From a bacterium (lineage in GTDB: Bacteria > Bdellovibrionota_C > UBA2361 > SZUA-149 > JAEUWB01): DNA of 64,000 nt. Position numbers and translations under genes: made by a program. The number at the start of each line of letters is the position of its first letter. Within the stretch, counting starts at the first letter, position 1. The stretch spans positions 1 to 64,000 of the forward strand of contig JAEUWB010000058.1 of the NCBI GenBank assembly GCA_016786595.1, in the 5' to 3' direction. The notes below the pieces were generated by a model. The model saw only the letters and a list, made by a program, of their open reading frames with translations. It was not told the DNA's origin and made no database searches. Below are positions 52,394 through 63,380 of the stretch, piece by piece.

Positions 52394-52714
52394 TTAACTC
52401 ACACTCATTTCATGAATGATGGCTAAGATATCCTTGGTATCAACCAAGCGTAAGCTATCATTCCAGGGGATTCGCACTCCTGCGTTCTTGGGAATTAAAA
52501 CAAGCGCATGCAGCGGCACCCCACTGATATTTGCCTCACCTCGAATATCGTGGTCATAAGCACTGGCAACTTCTGTAACTTCGGCAATCACACTCTCATT
52601 CATCGCCTCTTTGGCGCCCTCAGGTAAAAAAAGCCCCGCCTCAGTTTGATTTGTATCCTTACGGATTTCTACAAGAACCCGCATCCCTAAAGGACTTACT
52701 CTTTTGATTCCCAT
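52394..52714 (-). CDS. GroES (Cpn10)-family co-chaperonin-like protein
   Basis: A 106-residue protein with the Cpn10 pattern: SPLGMRVLVEIRKDTNQTEAGLFLPEGAKEAMNESVIAEVTEV and, at the end, VDTKDILAIIHE. The mobile-loop segment (KDTNQTEAGLFLPEGAKE) is recognisable though diverged. No groEL is adjacent. Shine-Dalgarno AAGGAG is well placed. It lies 17 bases after glmS in the same direction, so it is co-transcribed with glmUS. It may be a second, specialised co-chaperonin. Confidence 0.8.
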   Translation of the reverse strand: MGIKRVSPLGMRVLVEIRKDTNQTEAGLFLPEGAKEAMNESVIAEVTEVASAYDHDIRGEANISGVPLHALVLIPKNAGVRIPWNDSLRLVDTKDILAIIHEMSVS

Positions 52715-52731
52715 AAAAACTCCTTCTTGTC

Positions 52732-54600
52732 TTATTCTACCGTCACGCTCTTTGCTAAATTACGCGGCTGATCTACATCTGTGCCACGACTCACTGCACC
52801 ATAGTACGCAAATAACTGTAAGGGCACAGTTAAAACCATTGGTAACATGTCTCGTGGGATCGCACCGAGCTCAATTACATGCGAAGCAGCTTCTTTTAAG
52901 CCATCAGTAGCACGGTCAGTTATCGCCACAATCTTTCCCCCACGTGACTCAACTTCCTTAAGGTTGGACATGGCCTTTTCATAATTTACCCCGTCATGCC
53001 CCAGCACAACTAGTGTCGGCGTGTTCGCATCAACTAAAGAAATCGGCCCATGTTTCATCTCCCCTGCCGGATAACCTTGCGCATAAACATAAGAGATTTC
53101 CTTAAGCTTAAGTGCTCCTTCCATCGCCACAGGATATAAAAAACCTCGGCCGAGAAATAGAAAATTGCCAAATCGATTATAGCGTTCAGCAATTTTTTCG
53201 ATTTCCGCGTCACGTTTAATTGCCTGGTCAATTAAATTTGGCAGCGCAACTAAGGCATTTAACTTTTCAGTAATTTCTCCCGCACTTAAAGTGCCACGAA
53301 TTGAAGCAAGTTTAACTGCAAAAAGATAAGCTGCCGTAAGCTGAGTTAAAAAAGCCTTTGTCGAAGCAACGCTAATCTCCGGGCCAGCATGCGTGTAGAG
53401 CACTTGGTCAGCCTTACGAGCAATTGAAGAGCCAATCACATTACAAATTGCAAATGTTGGAATACGTAACGACTGAGCATAGCTCAGGGCACCAAGCGTA
53501 TCAATTGTCTCACCAGACTGACTGATCGCCACAAAGAGACTATTTTTCCGAGCTGGAATACTGCGGTAGCGAAACTCCGAAGCATATTCGACTTCGACAG
53601 GAATTTTTGCGAATTCCTCAATATAATATTTAGCAACAAGCCCCGCATGCCAAGCTGTACCACAGGCGGCGATATAAATATGATCTAGATTTTTGGCATT
53701 TAACAATTGATCGAAATCTAAATCTGGAAGATCAATCGTCTGCTTGTCTTGATTAATACGCCCACGGAAAGTGTCTGTAACGACGTTTGGTTGTTCATGG
53801 ATTTCCTTCAGCATGAAATGCTTAAAACCGCCTTTTTCTGCAGTAATCGCATCCCAAGTGACATGCAGTGGCTCTCGCACCACGGGTTTTGCATCCTTCT
53901 CCAGCGTAGCTGTTCCGCGGGTAACGCAAGCAATTTCACCGTCGTCAACCACAACAATATTTCGAGTGTACGGCAATAAAGCAGCAATATCTGAGGCGAT
54001 AAAAGTCTCATCTGCTGCAAGCCCAATCACAATTGGAGAAGAATTCTTAGCAATAATAATCCGATCTGGCTCACTGAGAGTAGTAATTAACAGCGCGTAG
54101 CTTCCCCGGATGATACTTACCGCCTTTCTCACGGCGCTAAGAAAGGAAATTTTCTCTTGATTAATAAATTCATCGATCAAATGCGCAACTACTTCCGTAT
54201 CTGTTTCTGAAAGAAATGTGCGTCCTGAATTTTTAAGTTGCGCCTTAATCTCTGCGTAATTTTCAATAATTCCGTTATGCACCAGACAAATACTTCCAGC
54301 TACATGCGGGTGAGCGTTAGTCTCATTTGGTCGACCATGCGTGGCCCAGCGCGTGTGACCAATGCCTACATGCGTTTGTGCTTTAACTCCAGGATGGACT
54401 GAAACATCTACCTCGAGTTTGTTACCAAGCAGATTTTTTAATTCACTTAATTTTCCCGAGGCGCGGTAAACCTCATATTTGCCGTCAACGATGCGAGAAA
54501 CTCCAGCAGAATCATAGCCGCGATATTCAAGTCGCTCTAACCCACCGACAAGCACTGGGTAGGCTTCACGTGGTCCGACATATCCCATGATTCCGCACAT
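52732..54600 (-). CDS. glmS: Glutamine-fructose-6-phosphate aminotransferase
   Basis: Makes glucosamine 6-phosphate from fructose 6-phosphate and glutamine, the first step to UDP-GlcNAc. The N-terminal glutaminase has nucleophile Cys2 (MCGIMGYVG), HTRWATHGRPNETNAHPH near residue 92 and a GSYALLI segment; two SIS domains follow (SQSGETIDTLGAL, then MEGALKLKEISYVYAQGYPAGEMKHGPISL) and the end LAKSVTVE is the family C-terminus. 622 residues. It starts nine bases after glmU, and its pathway product feeds that enzyme. Confidence 0.97.
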   Translation of the reverse strand: MCGIMGYVGPREAYPVLVGGLERLEYRGYDSAGVSRIVDGKYEVYRASGKLSELKNLLGNKLEVDVSVHPGVKAQTHVGIGHTRWATHGRPNETNAHPHVAGSICLVHNGIIENYAEIKAQLKNSGRTFLSETDTEVVAHLIDEFINQEKISFLSAVRKAVSIIRGSYALLITTLSEPDRIIIAKNSSPIVIGLAADETFIASDIAALLPYTRNIVVVDDGEIACVTRGTATLEKDAKPVVREPLHVTWDAITAEKGGFKHFMLKEIHEQPNVVTDTFRGRINQDKQTIDLPDLDFDQLLNAKNLDHIYIAACGTAWHAGLVAKYYIEEFAKIPVEVEYASEFRYRSIPARKNSLFVAISQSGETIDTLGALSYAQSLRIPTFAICNVIGSSIARKADQVLYTHAGPEISVASTKAFLTQLTAAYLFAVKLASIRGTLSAGEITEKLNALVALPNLIDQAIKRDAEIEKIAERYNRFGNFLFLGRGFLYPVAMEGALKLKEISYVYAQGYPAGEMKHGPISLVDANTPTLVVLGHDGVNYEKAMSNLKEVESRGGKIVAITDRATDGLKEAASHVIELGAIPRDMLPMVLTVPLQLFAYYGAVSRGTDVDQPRNLAKSVTVE

Positions 54601-54609
54601 AATAAACCT

Positions 54610-56037
54610 CTACGATTTCTTAGTTCTTTTCTGACGTGCCCAATCAGCTAAGTTTTTTTGCGGCGTGCGCTCAATCGCAAGCGCATCAGCCGGCACGTCT
54701 TTGGTAATTACCGAGCCTGCCCCTGTAATCGACCCTGCCCCTAAAGTTACCGGTGCAACAAGGCTAGTATTACTGCCAATAAAAGCGCCGTCAGCAATTG
54801 TGGTTTGATGTTTCGCGGTGCCATCATAGTTACAAGTAATCGTGCCTGCGCCGACATTTACTGCTGCGCCAATTGTCGCATCACCAAGGTAAGTAAGATG
54901 GTTTGCCTTACTCCCTACTCCCAGTGTGCTCTTTTTGACTTCAACAAAATTTCCGATATGCACGTCCCGAGCAAGCTGCGTGCCTGGGCGCAAATGAGCA
55001 AATGGCCCAACACTTACATTTGTATCAAGCGTTGCTGAGTCAAGTAGGCAAGCAAGTTTAATCTGACAGTTGTCCCCAATCGTAGAATTCGTGATGATTG
55101 AATTCCCTTCGATCCGACAGTTTGTGCCAATTTTTGTATTGGCTCTCAGTCGAGTACCTGAACCCAGATATGTATCTGAACCAATCACTACATTTTCATC
55201 AACATAAGTTGCTTCTGGATCTTCGAAGCTCACTCCAGCATCCATGTGCTTTTTAATGATTTTTAAGCGTAATTCTTTTTCCAAAATTGCAAGCTCCGTA
55301 ATTGTGTTAACCCCACTTAAGACTTGGCTCTCCGGATAGTGCTCAGCTTCGACAGTATAATGGTGGTTGTTCGCAAGTCCAACTACATCTGTAAGATAAA
55401 GCTCTTGCTGAGCATTTGTTGTTTTTAATTCCCTTAAGTGCTGAGCTAAGAAATTTGTATTGAAAAAATATAGACTTGGATTAATTTCTGAGATTTTACG
55501 TTCTTCTGCTGTCGCGTCTTTTTCTTCACGGATGGCAACGACTTTTTGAGAACTATCGCGGATAATTCGTCCGTAGCCGTAGGGATTCTCAACTGTTGTA
55601 GTCAAAAGTCTTACGGGAGTTTTTGGCGTTGGAATTGATTGAGTAAGTGCCTTTAACGCGTGCGCGTTAATCAACGGCAAATCGCAAGGGATAATCGCAA
55701 CCTGCGCCGCGAGATCTTTTACTTGAGCTAAAACTGTTTGCACTGCATGCCCAGTGCCACCTTGAGTTACTTGTTCAATTAATTCAATTTTTATCTTTGA
55801 AATTAAATTATTCCCAGCTTGAGCTTCTGCAAGTGCACAACGGACCTGATCTTGCCCATAACCGACGACAAGAAATATTTTTCGAAGCTTCAGGGCCGCG
55901 TTAGATTCTGCCGGTGAGACGGCCTCTAGAGTGCGCACTAATAGGGTCTTATTCAAGAAGGAGTGTAATACCTTGGGGCGCACCGTCCCCATGCGTTTAC
56001 CCTTACCAGCGGCCAAAATTATGCAGTCAAAATCCAT
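54610..56037 (-). CDS. glmU: Bifunctional GlcN-1-P acetyltransferase / GlcNAc-1-P uridylyltransferase
   Basis: Performs the last two steps to UDP-GlcNAc. The N-terminal uridylyltransferase has LAAGKGKRMGTVRPKVLH near residue 8, QVTQGGTGHAVQTV near residue 85 and an IIPCDLPLI segment; the C-terminal left-handed beta-helix has hexapeptide repeats, NFVEVKKSTLGVGSKANHLTYLGDATIG and GAGTITCNYDGTAKHQT with the catalytic His region. 475 residues. Probably the first gene of glmU-glmS-groES-like. Confidence 0.97.
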   Translation of the reverse strand: MDFDCIILAAGKGKRMGTVRPKVLHSFLNKTLLVRTLEAVSPAESNAALKLRKIFLVVGYGQDQVRCALAEAQAGNNLISKIKIELIEQVTQGGTGHAVQTVLAQVKDLAAQVAIIPCDLPLINAHALKALTQSIPTPKTPVRLLTTTVENPYGYGRIIRDSSQKVVAIREEKDATAEERKISEINPSLYFFNTNFLAQHLRELKTTNAQQELYLTDVVGLANNHHYTVEAEHYPESQVLSGVNTITELAILEKELRLKIIKKHMDAGVSFEDPEATYVDENVVIGSDTYLGSGTRLRANTKIGTNCRIEGNSIITNSTIGDNCQIKLACLLDSATLDTNVSVGPFAHLRPGTQLARDVHIGNFVEVKKSTLGVGSKANHLTYLGDATIGAAVNVGAGTITCNYDGTAKHQTTIADGAFIGSNTSLVAPVTLGAGSITGAGSVITKDVPADALAIERTPQKNLADWARQKRTKKS

Positions 56038-56203
56038 TTATTTAAAATTGAATAGCCTAACAAATTAAATACCTTAGGGCCGCTATCATGCCCGATATGG
56101 GCTACAAATTCAAAGCACTCCTAAGAAAGTCTTTAAGTTTCAATCAGTTATAGTCGATAGATATCCTTAGGGTTAGGTTTTTCTCGAGAAGTTCTAAATA
56201 GTA

Positions 56204-56794
56204 ATGGGCCAAATTCATCAAGAACAGCAGCAGCAAAATCGGCGCGATATTGATCGCGAGCTTGAAGTGCTTGAAGTCAGAATCGGGGAGCTTAAAGTTT
56301 TATATGAGCAACATTTTGCTGATATTTTGCCGCAACCTCCAGACAAAGAGCATCGCGAGCTCAAAATGTTTATCCGGCGTCTATTAAAGGCACCATTTAA
56401 AAACTCGCAGTCACGCTTTAAGCTTCGGCACTTAATTAATCGTTTTCAAACTTATAACACCTACTGGGAGCGCGTTAAGAAAGAGCGTGAAGAGGGAATT
56501 TACAAAAAAGACCTATTTAAGGCTGAGTTGCGCGAGAAAGAAGCTCAATATGCTCAGGACGCTAAGACCGACAGGAGCAAGCTTGAGCGCGGACTTAAAG
56601 ATCTTTACGCAACATATGAAGATGCCTTACGTAAGGTCGGCGCAAATATGTCGCATGTAAATTATGACGCCTTTAAGAAGACCTTGATAGAGCGCGCCAA
56701 GGAGCTTAAGAAAAAGCATGGAGCAAAAAAGCTCAACTACAAGGTTATAGTTAAAAACGGCAAAGTTGTAATTAAAGCTAAGGCCGGAAATTAA
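56204..56794 (+). CDS. MXAN_5187-C-like basic coiled-coil protein
   Basis: A 196-residue very charged protein (Lys/Arg/Glu-rich) with a helical N-terminus (EVLEVRIGELKVLYEQHFADILPQPPDKEHRELKMFIRRLLKAPFKNSQSRFKLRHLINRFQTYNTYWERVKKEREEGIYKKD), matching my recollection of the MXAN_5187 C-terminal-like family found in deltaproteobacteria. A middle coiled coil is followed by a basic end with KVIVKNGKVVIKAKAGN. Role unknown; perhaps nucleic-acid binding. It is convergent with the ATP synthase operon. Confidence 0.65.
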   Translation: MGQIHQEQQQQNRRDIDRELEVLEVRIGELKVLYEQHFADILPQPPDKEHRELKMFIRRLLKAPFKNSQSRFKLRHLINRFQTYNTYWERVKKEREEGIYKKDLFKAELREKEAQYAQDAKTDRSKLERGLKDLYATYEDALRKVGANMSHVNYDAFKKTLIERAKELKKKHGAKKLNYKVIVKNGKVVIKAKAGN

Positions 56795-56825
56795 GCACAG
56801 TTTTAGTTTCTAACTTCGCCACAGC

Positions 56826-57242
56826 TTAATTTACAAGGCTCGTGCGGCGATGTGCTTCAATCCGTGCCTTGGCTAAAGCATACTGCGCAGCTGTAGACTG
56901 ATAATCTTCGTCAAAAGAACTCATTTTTTGAACAATCGGCTCAAGCTCTGCTTTACGTTTTGCCTCAGCGTCGACATTCACTTCATCTGCATTCTCGCCA
57001 GCTTGAGCTAGTACTTTAACTTGATTTGACTCGATATGATAAACGCCTTGACTGATTGTGTACCAGTAGTCGTTTCCACCATTAACAACCTTAACAACTC
57101 CAGTCCCTAGTAATCCAATAAAGTCCTCGTGACCGGAACGAATTCCAATTTCGCCGTCATGGGAAGGAACAATCACTTCTGTGACTTCACCTGCATAAAG
57201 AACTCGGCTTGGAGTGCGAATTGAGAGTTTGAAGGTTGTCAT
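56826..57242 (-). CDS. atpC: ATP synthase F1 epsilon subunit
   Basis: Central-stalk subunit at the foot of F1. The N-terminal beta-sandwich is clear (FKLSIRTPSRVLYAGEVTEVIVPSHDGEIGIRSGHEDFIGLLGTGVVKV) and the C-terminal helical part (QSTAAQYALAKARIEAHRR) is present. 138 residues is usual. Last gene of the atp operon, 19 bases after atpD. Confidence 0.94.
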   Translation of the reverse strand: MTTFKLSIRTPSRVLYAGEVTEVIVPSHDGEIGIRSGHEDFIGLLGTGVVKVVNGGNDYWYTISQGVYHIESNQVKVLAQAGENADEVNVDAEAKRKAELEPIVQKMSSFDEDYQSTAAQYALAKARIEAHRRTSLVN

Positions 57243-57261
57243 GGCAGCTTCCTATCAATCC

Positions 57262-58734
<1,473 letters not shown>

Positions 58735-58763
58735 TCAGTTATTAAAGCTATTAATCTAAACCT

Positions 58764-59639
58764 TTATTTTAGAGCCTCAGCGCCACCAATAATGTCGAGT
58801 AGTTCTTTTGTAATCGAACTCTGCCGCGCGCGGTTATAAAATAACCGGAGCTTGCCCATTAAATCATCAGCATTACGGGTTGCAGAATCCATTGCTGACA
58901 TACGAGCAGCGTGCTCGCTGGCCTTAGACTCAAGTCCAGCTAGACGAAAACGCATCTCCAAAGCCAAGGGCAGAAGTGAGGTCATTAACTCTGCAGCCTG
59001 AGGACTAAAAGTTGCTGGCAGAGTTGGCGTCTTTGTTTGTTCTGCCGTCAGCGAAAGTGAATCGATTGTGACAGGTAGCACTACTTCGCGAGTGACACGC
59101 TGGGTCATCGCAGTCACAAACTTGGTATAAAACAAAACAACTTCGTCAATTTTCTCTGCGCTATAATCATTTACAGCTTTTTTGAAAATTTCAGAGACTG
59201 GCCATTGATTTGCATCTTCAGGCAGGCTTTCATACTCAGCAACGGTCTTCCAGCCAAAACGCTTAGCAGCAGAGACTGCACGACGCCCCATACAGACGAC
59301 TTCTGTTTCGACAGCTGAGTTTGTAATTTCTTGGTGTGCAGCGCGTAATACGTTGGTGTTATAAGGCCCACACAAGCCGCGGTCACCAGCAATCACAATA
59401 ATACGGCGACGCTTAACCACCGCACGTGGCACAATCAAGGGCGAAGAAAAATTGTCGGGAAGCTGCCCAAGTACTGCTTTTAGCACTTTGAGTAAATCGT
59501 CAGAAAAGGAGCGACTAAAGATTGCAGCATCTTGCGCGCGGCGTAACTTTGCAGCTGAAACAAGCTTCATCGCACGCGTAATCTGCTTGGTGTTTTTCAC
59601 CGATCCAAGTCTTCTTCGAATTGCTTTTAGTCCTGACAC
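58764..59639 (-). CDS. atpG: ATP synthase F1 gamma subunit
   Basis: The rotating shaft. The N-terminal helix is typical (MSGLKAIRRRLGSVKNTKQITRAMKLVSAAKLRRAQD) and the C-terminal helix ends in family fashion (AARMSAMDSATRNADDLMGKLRLFYNRARQSSITKELLDIIGGAEAL). 291 residues. It lies between atpA and atpD with short gaps. Confidence 0.97.
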   Translation of the reverse strand: MSGLKAIRRRLGSVKNTKQITRAMKLVSAAKLRRAQDAAIFSRSFSDDLLKVLKAVLGQLPDNFSSPLIVPRAVVKRRRIIVIAGDRGLCGPYNTNVLRAAHQEITNSAVETEVVCMGRRAVSAAKRFGWKTVAEYESLPEDANQWPVSEIFKKAVNDYSAEKIDEVVLFYTKFVTAMTQRVTREVVLPVTIDSLSLTAEQTKTPTLPATFSPQAAELMTSLLPLALEMRFRLAGLESKASEHAARMSAMDSATRNADDLMGKLRLFYNRARQSSITKELLDIIGGAEALK

Positions 59640-59667
59640 TGTTTGAATTCCTTAATTTAAATTAAGC

Positions 59668-61251
59668 TTAGGCCGTTGCGTGTTGCTCGCTACCTTTCTT
59701 CCCAGCTGCTCCGCTTGCTGACTTTGTAGCCCCGTCACTACGCGATTCGATAAAACTCTTCGTATACTGAGCAATTGTTTTTTCGAGTTTGGCTTCTTCT
59801 GCATCAGACATTTTGCCGCTCTGTCGAAGGGCATCAAGCACATCCTTAGCATTACCCGCAACAAACTCGTGCAGTCCTGCTTCATATTCTCCGATTTGGT
59901 CAAGCTTCAGTGCATCCAAGTAGCCCTTAGTTGCTGCAAAGATGGAGATAATTTGGAACTCTGTCGGCATAGGCTTGAACTGTGGTTGCTTAAGTAGCTC
60001 TACAAGTCTTTGACCACGCTCAAGCTGAGCTTTTGTAGCGGCATCGAGGTCCGAGCCGAACTGAGCAAACGCTTGCTTCTCGCGGTATTGAGCGAGATCG
60101 AGGCGTAGCGTTCCAGCAACCTTCTTCATCGCCTTAACCTGGGCAGAACCACCCACGCGAGATACCGAAAGACCTACGTTAATTGCAGGTCTAACACCTG
60201 AGTAAAATAAATCTGCTTCAAGATAAATCTGACCGTCCGTAATTGAAATCACGTTTGTCGGAATGTAAGCAGACACGTCACCAGCTTGTGTTTCAATCAC
60301 CGGAAGCGCTGTCAGTGAACCGCCTCCAAGAGAATCATTTAACTTAGCTGCGCGCTCAAGCAAGCGTGAGTGCAAATAGAACACGTCTCCAGGGTAAGCT
60401 TCACGTCCCGGTGGGCGTCGTAGCAATAGCGAGATTGAACGATACGCTACCGCATGCTTCGACAAGTCATCATAGATAATTACTGCATGCTTACCGTTGT
60501 CACGGAAATACTCCCCCATGGCGCATCCTGCATAAGGGGCGATGAATGACATTGGAGCAGGTTCACTGGCAGAAGCAGTCACAACGATCGTATGGTCCAT
60601 TGCGCCATGTTCGCGAAGTTTTTCCACCACCTGCGCAACGCTTGAGCGCTTTTGACCAATCGCAACATAAATACAAATCACACCAGTGCCCTTCTGGTTA
60701 ATGATCGTATCCAACGCAACTGCAGTTTTACCAGTTTGACGGTCTCCGATGATGAGCTCACGCTGGCCACGTCCAATTGGGACCATTGAGTCAATCGCCT
60801 TCAAGCCCGTTTGCAGCGGTTCATGAACTGACTTACGTTTAACAATTCCAGGCGCTTTAACTTCGATACGCGAATAGGTATTGGTTGCGATTGGGCCTTT
60901 GCCATCAATTGCATTTCCAAGCGCATCAACCACGCGACCAACAAGCGCCTCACCCACTGGGACTTCTGCAATCTTACCGGTACGTTTGACGATGTCGCCT
61001 TCTTTAATTGAAGAAGTCTCGCCCATTAACACTGCTCCGACGTTATCCTCTTCGAGGTTAAGCGCAATTCCCATTAGGTTACCTGGGAACACTAGGAGTT
61101 CACCTGCGGCGACGTGCTCAAGTCCATGAATACGAGCAATACCGTCACCGACAGAGATAATGGACCCAACTTCGGCCACATCAGGGCGGTTTTCAAAGCC
61201 GCTGATTTGTTCTTGGAGAATTCGACTAATTTCTTGTGCCTTAATTTCCAT
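59668..61251 (-). CDS. atpA: ATP synthase F1 alpha subunit
   Basis: Non-catalytic nucleotide-binding subunit. Walker [16 protein letters not shown] near residue 170, [15 protein letters not shown], the family start [15 protein letters not shown] and [30 protein letters not shown] near residue 365. 527 residues with an extra Ala/Gly/Ser-rich tail (about residues 505-527) not typical of the core. AAGGAA lies upstream of the ATG. Between atpH and atpG. Confidence 0.97.
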   Translation of the reverse strand: MEIKAQEISRILQEQISGFENRPDVAEVGSIISVGDGIARIHGLEHVAAGELLVFPGNLMGIALNLEEDNVGAVLMGETSSIKEGDIVKRTGKIAEVPVGEALVGRVVDALGNAIDGKGPIATNTYSRIEVKAPGIVKRKSVHEPLQTGLKAIDSMVPIGRGQRELIIGDRQTGKTAVALDTIINQKGTGVICIYVAIGQKRSSVAQVVEKLREHGAMDHTIVVTASASEPAPMSFIAPYAGCAMGEYFRDNGKHAVIIYDDLSKHAVAYRSISLLLRRPPGREAYPGDVFYLHSRLLERAAKLNDSLGGGSLTALPVIETQAGDVSAYIPTNVISITDGQIYLEADLFYSGVRPAINVGLSVSRVGGSAQVKAMKKVAGTLRLDLAQYREKQAFAQFGSDLDAATKAQLERGQRLVELLKQPQFKPMPTEFQIISIFAATKGYLDALKLDQIGEYEAGLHEFVAGNAKDVLDALRQSGKMSDAEEAKLEKTIAQYTKSFIESRSDGATKSASGAAGKKGSEQHATA

Positions 61252-61294
61252 AGCGATTCCTTATTTTAAAATTCCTTTTCTAGTCATAACAATT

Positions 61295-61876
61295 TTATGC
61301 AAAAAGCTCTCTCTCGACGCGACCAATTCCACCATTTAAGCTGGCATCGATTACTTTACCTGAGTATTCAATTTTCATTCCGCCAATTAAAGCGACGTCA
61401 GTAGTCCATTTAAACTGCGACCGCGCACTAATCAGCTTACGCAAGCTTGCCTCGGTATGCGTACGCTCATCGGTCTCAATATTACGAGCAGTTGTAATTT
61501 CAATTTGAATTACTCCAGCTGCTTTTTCCGCCATCTCGGTATATCCCTGGGCAACTTCAGAGAGTAAGCTTAGTCGATCTTTTTCAAATAAAAGCTTAAT
61601 GCCTTGGGCCAGCAGGGTATTGATTTTAACGCTTTCTAAGATTTTCTCTAGGGCGCGAGCGCGCTGTACTTTAGGGAAAAGTGGGCTAAGTAAGGCCTCT
61701 CGGAGACTTTCATTTGCATCCCAACTGGTGGCAAATGCTTTTAATTCAGCAGCCAGATGTTCTGCAGGGCTTACAGCGCCAGTGTCTGGGGTTGGTAATT
61801 TTCCCAAACTACGTTCAACTGCGCGCAGCAGTGCCCTGGCGTAGCGGAGTGATAATTTTTGAACACGTTTAGCCAT
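61295..61876 (-). CDS. atpH: ATP synthase F1 delta subunit
   Basis: Peripheral-stalk connector atop F1. The frame is open from a TTG at 61897, but the ATG at 61876 gives the family-like start MAKRVQKLSLRYARALLRAV and avoids overlapping atpF, so it is used. Late sequence TAEITTARNIETDE-like (QIEITTARNIETDERTHTEASLRKLIS) and the end GGMKIEYSGKVIDASLNGGIGRVERELF are typical. About 193 residues. Follows atpF by four bases. Confidence 0.9.
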   Translation of the reverse strand: MAKRVQKLSLRYARALLRAVERSLGKLPTPDTGAVSPAEHLAAELKAFATSWDANESLREALLSPLFPKVQRARALEKILESVKINTLLAQGIKLLFEKDRLSLLSEVAQGYTEMAEKAAGVIQIEITTARNIETDERTHTEASLRKLISARSQFKWTTDVALIGGMKIEYSGKVIDASLNGGIGRVERELFA

Positions 61877-61880
61877 CTCT

Positions 61881-62390
61881 CTAAGCTTTAGCTCCAATTT
61901 CTAGTTCAGCTGCCAGAGACTCAATCACCCGGGCTCGTAGCTGCTTGTCATCTTCAGCGGAAAACTCAGTCTTCAAGCGACTGCGTAAAAGTGCCGTAGC
62001 CATTCGTGCGGCCTCTTGCTTAAGTGACCTCTCGGTAAGTGCATATTCGCGGGAAATTTGTCGTTTAGTTTCCGCAGCAATACGCTCGGCGTCAACCTGA
62101 GCATCTTCAAGTATGCGCTCGGCGATACGTTTCCCCTCTTCCTCAAGTATTGCCTCAATGCGCTTACGCTCAGCATCAAAATTATTTAATAAGTCCGCTT
62201 GATGCTCGTAGCGTTCTTGTGCTGCATGCAATTCCTGGGCAGCGCTTTCAATTGTTCCGCGCACCTTGTTACTGCGCGAAGCAAGAATATTTTTACCGTA
62301 TTTTCGATAAAGAAAAGTCAGTAGCCCGCCATAAATAACGGCGTTAATCGCTGGCAAGGTAAGGGATGCAAGGGATGCAGTCTGGCTCAT
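61881..62390 (-). CDS. atpF: ATP synthase F0 b-type subunit
   Basis: Peripheral-stalk subunit with one N-terminal membrane span (LPAINAVIYGGLLTFLYRKYG) and a long charged coiled coil. 169 residues. Preceded by a second b-like gene (nine bases upstream), so the stalk is a b/b' pair. The a and c subunits are not encoded in this window. Confidence 0.88.
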   Translation of the reverse strand: MSQTASLASLTLPAINAVIYGGLLTFLYRKYGKNILASRSNKVRGTIESAAQELHAAQERYEHQADLLNNFDAERKRIEAILEEEGKRIAERILEDAQVDAERIAAETKRQISREYALTERSLKQEAARMATALLRSRLKTEFSAEDDKQLRARVIESLAAELEIGAKA

Positions 62391-62398
62391 GGATACCT

Positions 62399-62836
62399 TT
62401 AGTGAATTGTTCTACTGGTTGTTCCTGATAAAAGTTTTTGCTTCAACCGGTCAGCAATTAACACTGCTTCTTGACTAAAGTCATTTCGCACCCGGCCTTT
62501 TAGTTCTTCAAGCTTTTGACGATTTGTTTCGAGCTCTTTGTGGGCCAGTTCTGTTGCCTCATCAATTACTGAGCGTGATTCTTGCTTAGCTTTTTCAATA
62601 TAAGTATCGCGTCGCTTTAAGGCTTGAAGGCGCACAGCTTTAGTTTCATCGCTAAACTTCACTGCCAATGCTTCGCTTTCTTCAAGTAGTTTTTTTGTAC
62701 GTGCCGTTGCGCCAACTGTCGCCCGATCACGTTGGTCTAAAAGATTTAAATACGGCGTAAAGAAAGTTTTACTAAGGAAGCGCCAAACTACGATAAATAG
62801 CACTGTTGATAGCAAAATTGGTTCTAAATTAGCCAT
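62399..62836 (-). CDS. ATP synthase F0 b'-type subunit
   Basis: Second b-like stalk subunit: one N-terminal span (ILLSTVLFIVVWRFLSKTFFTPYLNLLDQRD) followed by a charged coiled coil; 145 residues. A family-typical FFTPYLNLLDQR motif ties it to b subunits of b/b' type enzymes. It sits between a bactofilin gene and atpF. Confidence 0.85.
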   Translation of the reverse strand: MANLEPILLSTVLFIVVWRFLSKTFFTPYLNLLDQRDRATVGATARTKKLLEESEALAVKFSDETKAVRLQALKRRDTYIEKAKQESRSVIDEATELAHKELETNRQKLEELKGRVRNDFSQEAVLIADRLKQKLLSGTTSRTIH

Positions 62837-62861
62837 AGCCTCTCTAAGCTTTTAATTTCGA

Positions 62862-63209
62862 TTATTTCTCGGTCATCGCACAGTGACCCTGAAAAACGAC
62901 TCCTTCGTTAATTTTCACAACCGGACTCTTGATATTTCCATAAACTCTAGCCCCGGAGCAAAGCTCAAGCGACTCAAAGCAATCAATATCGCCATTGACC
63001 CGTCCGAACACACGCACCCGTTGTCCGCTAATTCGTGCATCAACTAATCCGCTTTCTCCAACCGTGAGTTCTCCATCGGCGCGAACCTCTCCGTCGACAT
63101 TTCCATCAATCTGGAAACGGCCACTGACAACAAGCTTCCCTGAAACGCGACAGCCCTTACTGAGTAGACCAGTAGCAGCAGCTTTTGTTGAAGCATCTTT
63201 AGGTGTCAT
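62862..63209 (-). CDS. Bactofilin (short form)
   Basis: A 115-residue beta-helix polymer-former: KGCRVSGKLVVSGRFQIDGNVDGEVRADGELTVGESGLVDARISGQRVRVFGRVNGDIDCFESLELCSGARVYGNIKSPVVKINEGVVFQGHC. It has nearly no disordered extension, unlike the bactofilin at 44099. It is the first gene of the minus-strand run that continues into the ATP synthase genes, 25 bases before the b' gene. Linkage of bactofilin to atp genes is also known in deltaproteobacteria. Confidence 0.92.
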   Translation of the reverse strand: MTPKDASTKAAATGLLSKGCRVSGKLVVSGRFQIDGNVDGEVRADGELTVGESGLVDARISGQRVRVFGRVNGDIDCFESLELCSGARVYGNIKSPVVKINEGVVFQGHCAMTEK

Positions 63210-63380
63210 AAGCTATTTTAACAGTAGTCCCCGCAGGGGTTTTTTGCGCACAAAGCGATATCCTCTGGGCAAGTTATTGTCAAATGTCACTCTAGAATCT
63301 CTGTAAATTTCATTGAGTTTTTACCTTCCACATCTGACCCAGCTAAAGCTATGATGACTAGGTATTAAAATACAAAAACC

